Positions 32,312 through 33,431 of a stretch of 33,431 nt of DNA are shown here, piece after piece. Position 1 is the first letter of the stretch, and the number at the start of each line of letters is the position of its first letter. Origin of the DNA: an uncultured Lachnospiraceae bacterium (lineage in GTDB: Bacteria > Bacillota > Clostridia > Lachnospirales > Lachnospiraceae); NCBI GenBank assembly GCA_947629585.1, contig CANREH010000028.1:1-33431 (forward strand). Reading direction: 5' to 3'. The notes beneath the pieces were generated by a model. It was not told the DNA's origin, did no database searches, and saw only the letters and a program-made list of their open reading frames with translations. The position numbers and the translations under genes were made by a program.

Positions 32312-33070
32312 ATGGTACATTTTGTAGGGGCGGGCTGCGGCGCGCCCGATTTGATCACGCTCAGAGGAGATAAGCTGATACGGGAGGCGGATGTGATTAT
32401 TTATGCAGGTTCGTTAGTCAATCCGGAACTGTTAGAGCATAGGAAAGAGGGCTGTGAAATTTATAACAGCGCAGTTATGACGCTGGATGAGACCGTATCT
32501 GTGATGGAGGCAGCGGAGAAGGAGCAGAAAATGACCGTCCGCCTCCATACTGGAGATCCAAGCCTTTATGGGGCGATCCGCGAGCAGATGGATGCTTTAA
32601 AGGAAAAAGGGATTGCTTATGATATCTGCCCCGGCGTCAGCTCTTTTTGCGGGGCGGCTGCGGCATTGAAGGCAGAGTATACCCTTCCGGGAGTATCGCA
32701 GTCTGTCGTGATTACCCGCATGGAGGGGAGAACCCCGGTGCCGGAGAGGGAATCGATCCGCTCGTTTGCCGCCCACGGGGCGACGATGGTGATTTTTTTA
32801 AGTGCGGGGATGATAAAAGAGCTGGCAGCGGAGCTGGAGGCAGGCGGTTATGCCGCCTCTGCGCCGGCTGCAATCGTCTATAAGGCAAGCTGGCCGGAGG
32901 AAAAGGTGATTCGCTGTACCCTGGAAACATTGGCGGAAACGGCGGAAAGAGAGAAGATCAGGAAAACGGCCCTGATTTTAGTTGGCGGTTTTCTGGGGGA
33001 TGAATACCGGAAGTCATTCTTGTACGATCCGGAATTCTCGACAGAATACCGGAAGGCGGTTAAAAGGTAA
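32312..33070 (+). CDS. cbiF: Cobalt-precorrin-4 C11-methyltransferase
   Basis: A 252-residue SAM-dependent tetrapyrrole methylase (CobM in the aerobic naming) methylating C11. Family features: VHFVGAGCGAPDLITLRGDK, DVIIYAGSLVNPELL, RLHTGDPSLYGAIREQMDAL, ICPGVSSFCGAAAAL, YTLPGVSQSVVITRMEGRTP, and GGFLGDEYRKSFLYDPEFST at the end. The ATG at 32312 is one base after the cbiD stop, with AGGGG 8 bases upstream, so cbiD and cbiF are translated from one message. The TAA stop (33068-33070) lies inside the GTAAC end of a family-1 palindromic element. Confidence 0.95.
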   Translation: MVHFVGAGCGAPDLITLRGDKLIREADVIIYAGSLVNPELLEHRKEGCEIYNSAVMTLDETVSVMEAAEKEQKMTVRLHTGDPSLYGAIREQMDALKEKGIAYDICPGVSSFCGAAAALKAEYTLPGVSQSVVITRMEGRTPVPERESIRSFAAHGATMVIFLSAGMIKELAAELEAGGYAASAPAAIVYKASWPEEKVIRCTLETLAETAEREKIRKTALILVGGFLGDEYRKSFLYDPEFSTEYRKAVKR

Positions 33071-33234
33071 CAGTTCAGCTATCAGCTTGATTTGGCTGTT
33101 TTGCGTTTCGCCGCTAAAGCGGTTAAAATCCAGCTATGGCTTTGCTGTATGTCAAAAAATAGGAAAATTGTTCTTTGCGAGGAAACTCGACGGTTCAATT
33201 TTCCTGTTTTTTTGCCGTATGGCTGAGTTGTTAC
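33067..33234 (+). repeat. Family-1 palindromic element, full copy (168 bp)
   Basis: Ends GTAACAGTTCAGCTAT (33067-33082) and ATGGCTGAGTTGTTAC (33219-33234). It has the arm-1 hairpin CGCCGCTAAAGCGG and the arm-2 stem AAAATAGGAAAATT against AATTTTCCTGTTTT. It provides the cbiF stop codon and is followed immediately by GACTAATTGCAGT, a family-2 end. Confidence 0.85.
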
Positions 33235-33247
33235 AGACTAATTGCAG
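33235..33247. repeat. Isolated family-2 terminal end
   Basis: GACTAATTGCAGT at 33235-33247 (a one- or two-base offset is possible) is the exact reverse complement of ACTGCAATTAGTC, the left end of the family-2 copy at 19836. No family-2 core is present here. Confidence 0.45.
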
Positions 33248-33264
33248 TTTTTTTATAAAAAGGA

Positions 33265-33293
33265 TTGACAGAAGCAGACTATTGTGTTATTGT
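33265..33293 (+). promoter_or_regulatory. Promoter of the GntR-family gene
   Basis: TTGACA (33265-33270), 17-bp spacer and TATTGT (33288-33293). The -10 lies within the operator-like inverted repeat. Confidence 0.75.
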
Positions 33294-33329
33294 ATTATTC
33301 AATTAATACAACAATACAATAATACAATG
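33287..33329 (+). promoter_or_regulatory. Operator-like inverted and tandem repeat before the GntR-family gene
   Basis: TTATTGTATT (33287-33296) and AATACAATAA (33313-33322) are perfect inverted copies. The right part is three tandem 8-mers ATACAACA, ATACAATA, ATACAATG (33306-33329). It overlaps the -10 and the start region, the expected place for an autoregulatory GntR/YtrA-type operator. Confidence 0.65.
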
Positions 33330-33354
33330 GAAAAAATCAGGAAGGAGGCGTGGC

Positions 33355-33431
33355 ATGGGATGGGATTTTAGGACGGATCGCCCGATCTATACGCAGCTCC
33401 TGGAGCAAATAGAGGTTCGGATTATTTCCGG
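33355..33431 (+). CDS. GntR-family transcriptional regulator, N-terminal fragment
   Basis: Only 25 codons are in the window: MGWDFRTDRPIYTQLLEQIE then VRIISG. The pattern W-x-F-x-x-x-RPIYxQLxEQIxxRIISG is the start of the GntR winged-helix domain, closest to the short YtrA-like branch, which usually lacks a large effector domain and represses an adjacent ABC-transporter operon. AAGGAGG (33342-33348) lies 6 bases before the ATG. Downstream genes are off-window. Confidence 0.85.
   Translation, partial: MGWDFRTDRPIYTQLLEQIEVRIIS

Noticed and set aside
11390-33234. Dispersed repeats as a CRISPR array
   Set aside because: Copies are kilobases apart, of unequal length, palindromic over their full length and without regular spacers.
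32982-33371. 129-codon plus frame across the end of cbiF, the repeat and the GntR promoter
   Set aside because: Overlaps cbiF and regulatory DNA; no family resemblance.

Overview
The window looks like a chromosomal segment of a Gram-positive, anaerobic, gut-type Clostridia, most likely Lachnospiraceae. Supporting signs are the strong Shine-Dalgarno sequences, the anaerobic (cobalt-early) cobalamin genes cbiD/cbiF/cbiH/cbiET, secreted BspA-like leucine-rich and Big_2 proteins, an infC-rpmI-rplT operon with an L20-type leader, an LCP protein and several chemoreceptors. The genus cannot be fixed from the sequence alone.

Layout. 1-650: C-terminal end of a chemoreceptor. 749-2338: prfC (RF3). 2465-3471: a RidA-family protein followed by an AT-rich VapB/VapC-type toxin-antitoxin pair. 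3626-8521: uvrB-uvrA. 8585-9796 (minus): GT4 glycolipid-type glycosyltransferase, divergent from an LCP cell-wall ligase gene (10029-11393). 11543-13504: thrS. 13669-15122: promoter, L20-type leader/attenuator, infC (ATT start), rpmI, rplT, terminator. 15278-19832: two secreted proteins, a leucine-rich-repeat protein and a modular GH43 enzyme, both ending in a very basic Big_2-like domain. 20045-20234: tRNA-Leu(AAG) with promoter and terminator. 20247-20732 (minus): small conserved clostridial protein of unknown function. 21047-25383: an 847-residue exported protein with a degenerate C39-like domain, then cdd and a pyrimidine-nucleoside phosphorylase gene. 25598-27325: GT2 glycosyltransferase and PAP2-type membrane protein. 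27326-33070: cobalamin genes arranged divergently (cbiH-cbiET on minus, a chemoreceptor gene then cbiD-cbiF on plus). 33265-33431: promoter, operator and first codons of a GntR-family regulator.

The most interesting signal is non-coding. The window holds a dispersed set of palindromic elements. Family 1 is 120-172 bp with terminal inverted repeats GTAACAGTTCAGCCAT/ATGGCTGAACTGTTAC. It has full copies at 11390, 20834 and 33067, fragments at 3498, 20009 and 25496, and a relative with a different interior at 29362. Family 2 is about 160-170 bp with ACTGCAATTAGTC ends, with copies at 13494 and 19836 and a bare end at 33235. Several are flanked by 6-8 bp direct repeats. Two sit immediately downstream of a -10 box and so form the 5' leader of the next gene, and three supply the stop codon of the gene they follow. 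They behave like non-autonomous MITE-type elements that build hairpins into mRNA ends. No transposase for them is present here.

Functionally, the coding genes group into translation (RF3, ThrRS, IF3, L35, L20, tRNA-Leu), nucleotide-excision repair (UvrAB), envelope work (GT4, LCP, GT2, PAP2, secreted LRR and GH43 proteins), pyrimidine salvage (Cdd, PyNP) and the middle methylation steps of corrin ring synthesis. The intergenic spaces of 300 bases or more (13505-13888, 20733-21046, 29340-29647) are almost wholly occupied by these palindromic elements, promoters and leaders.
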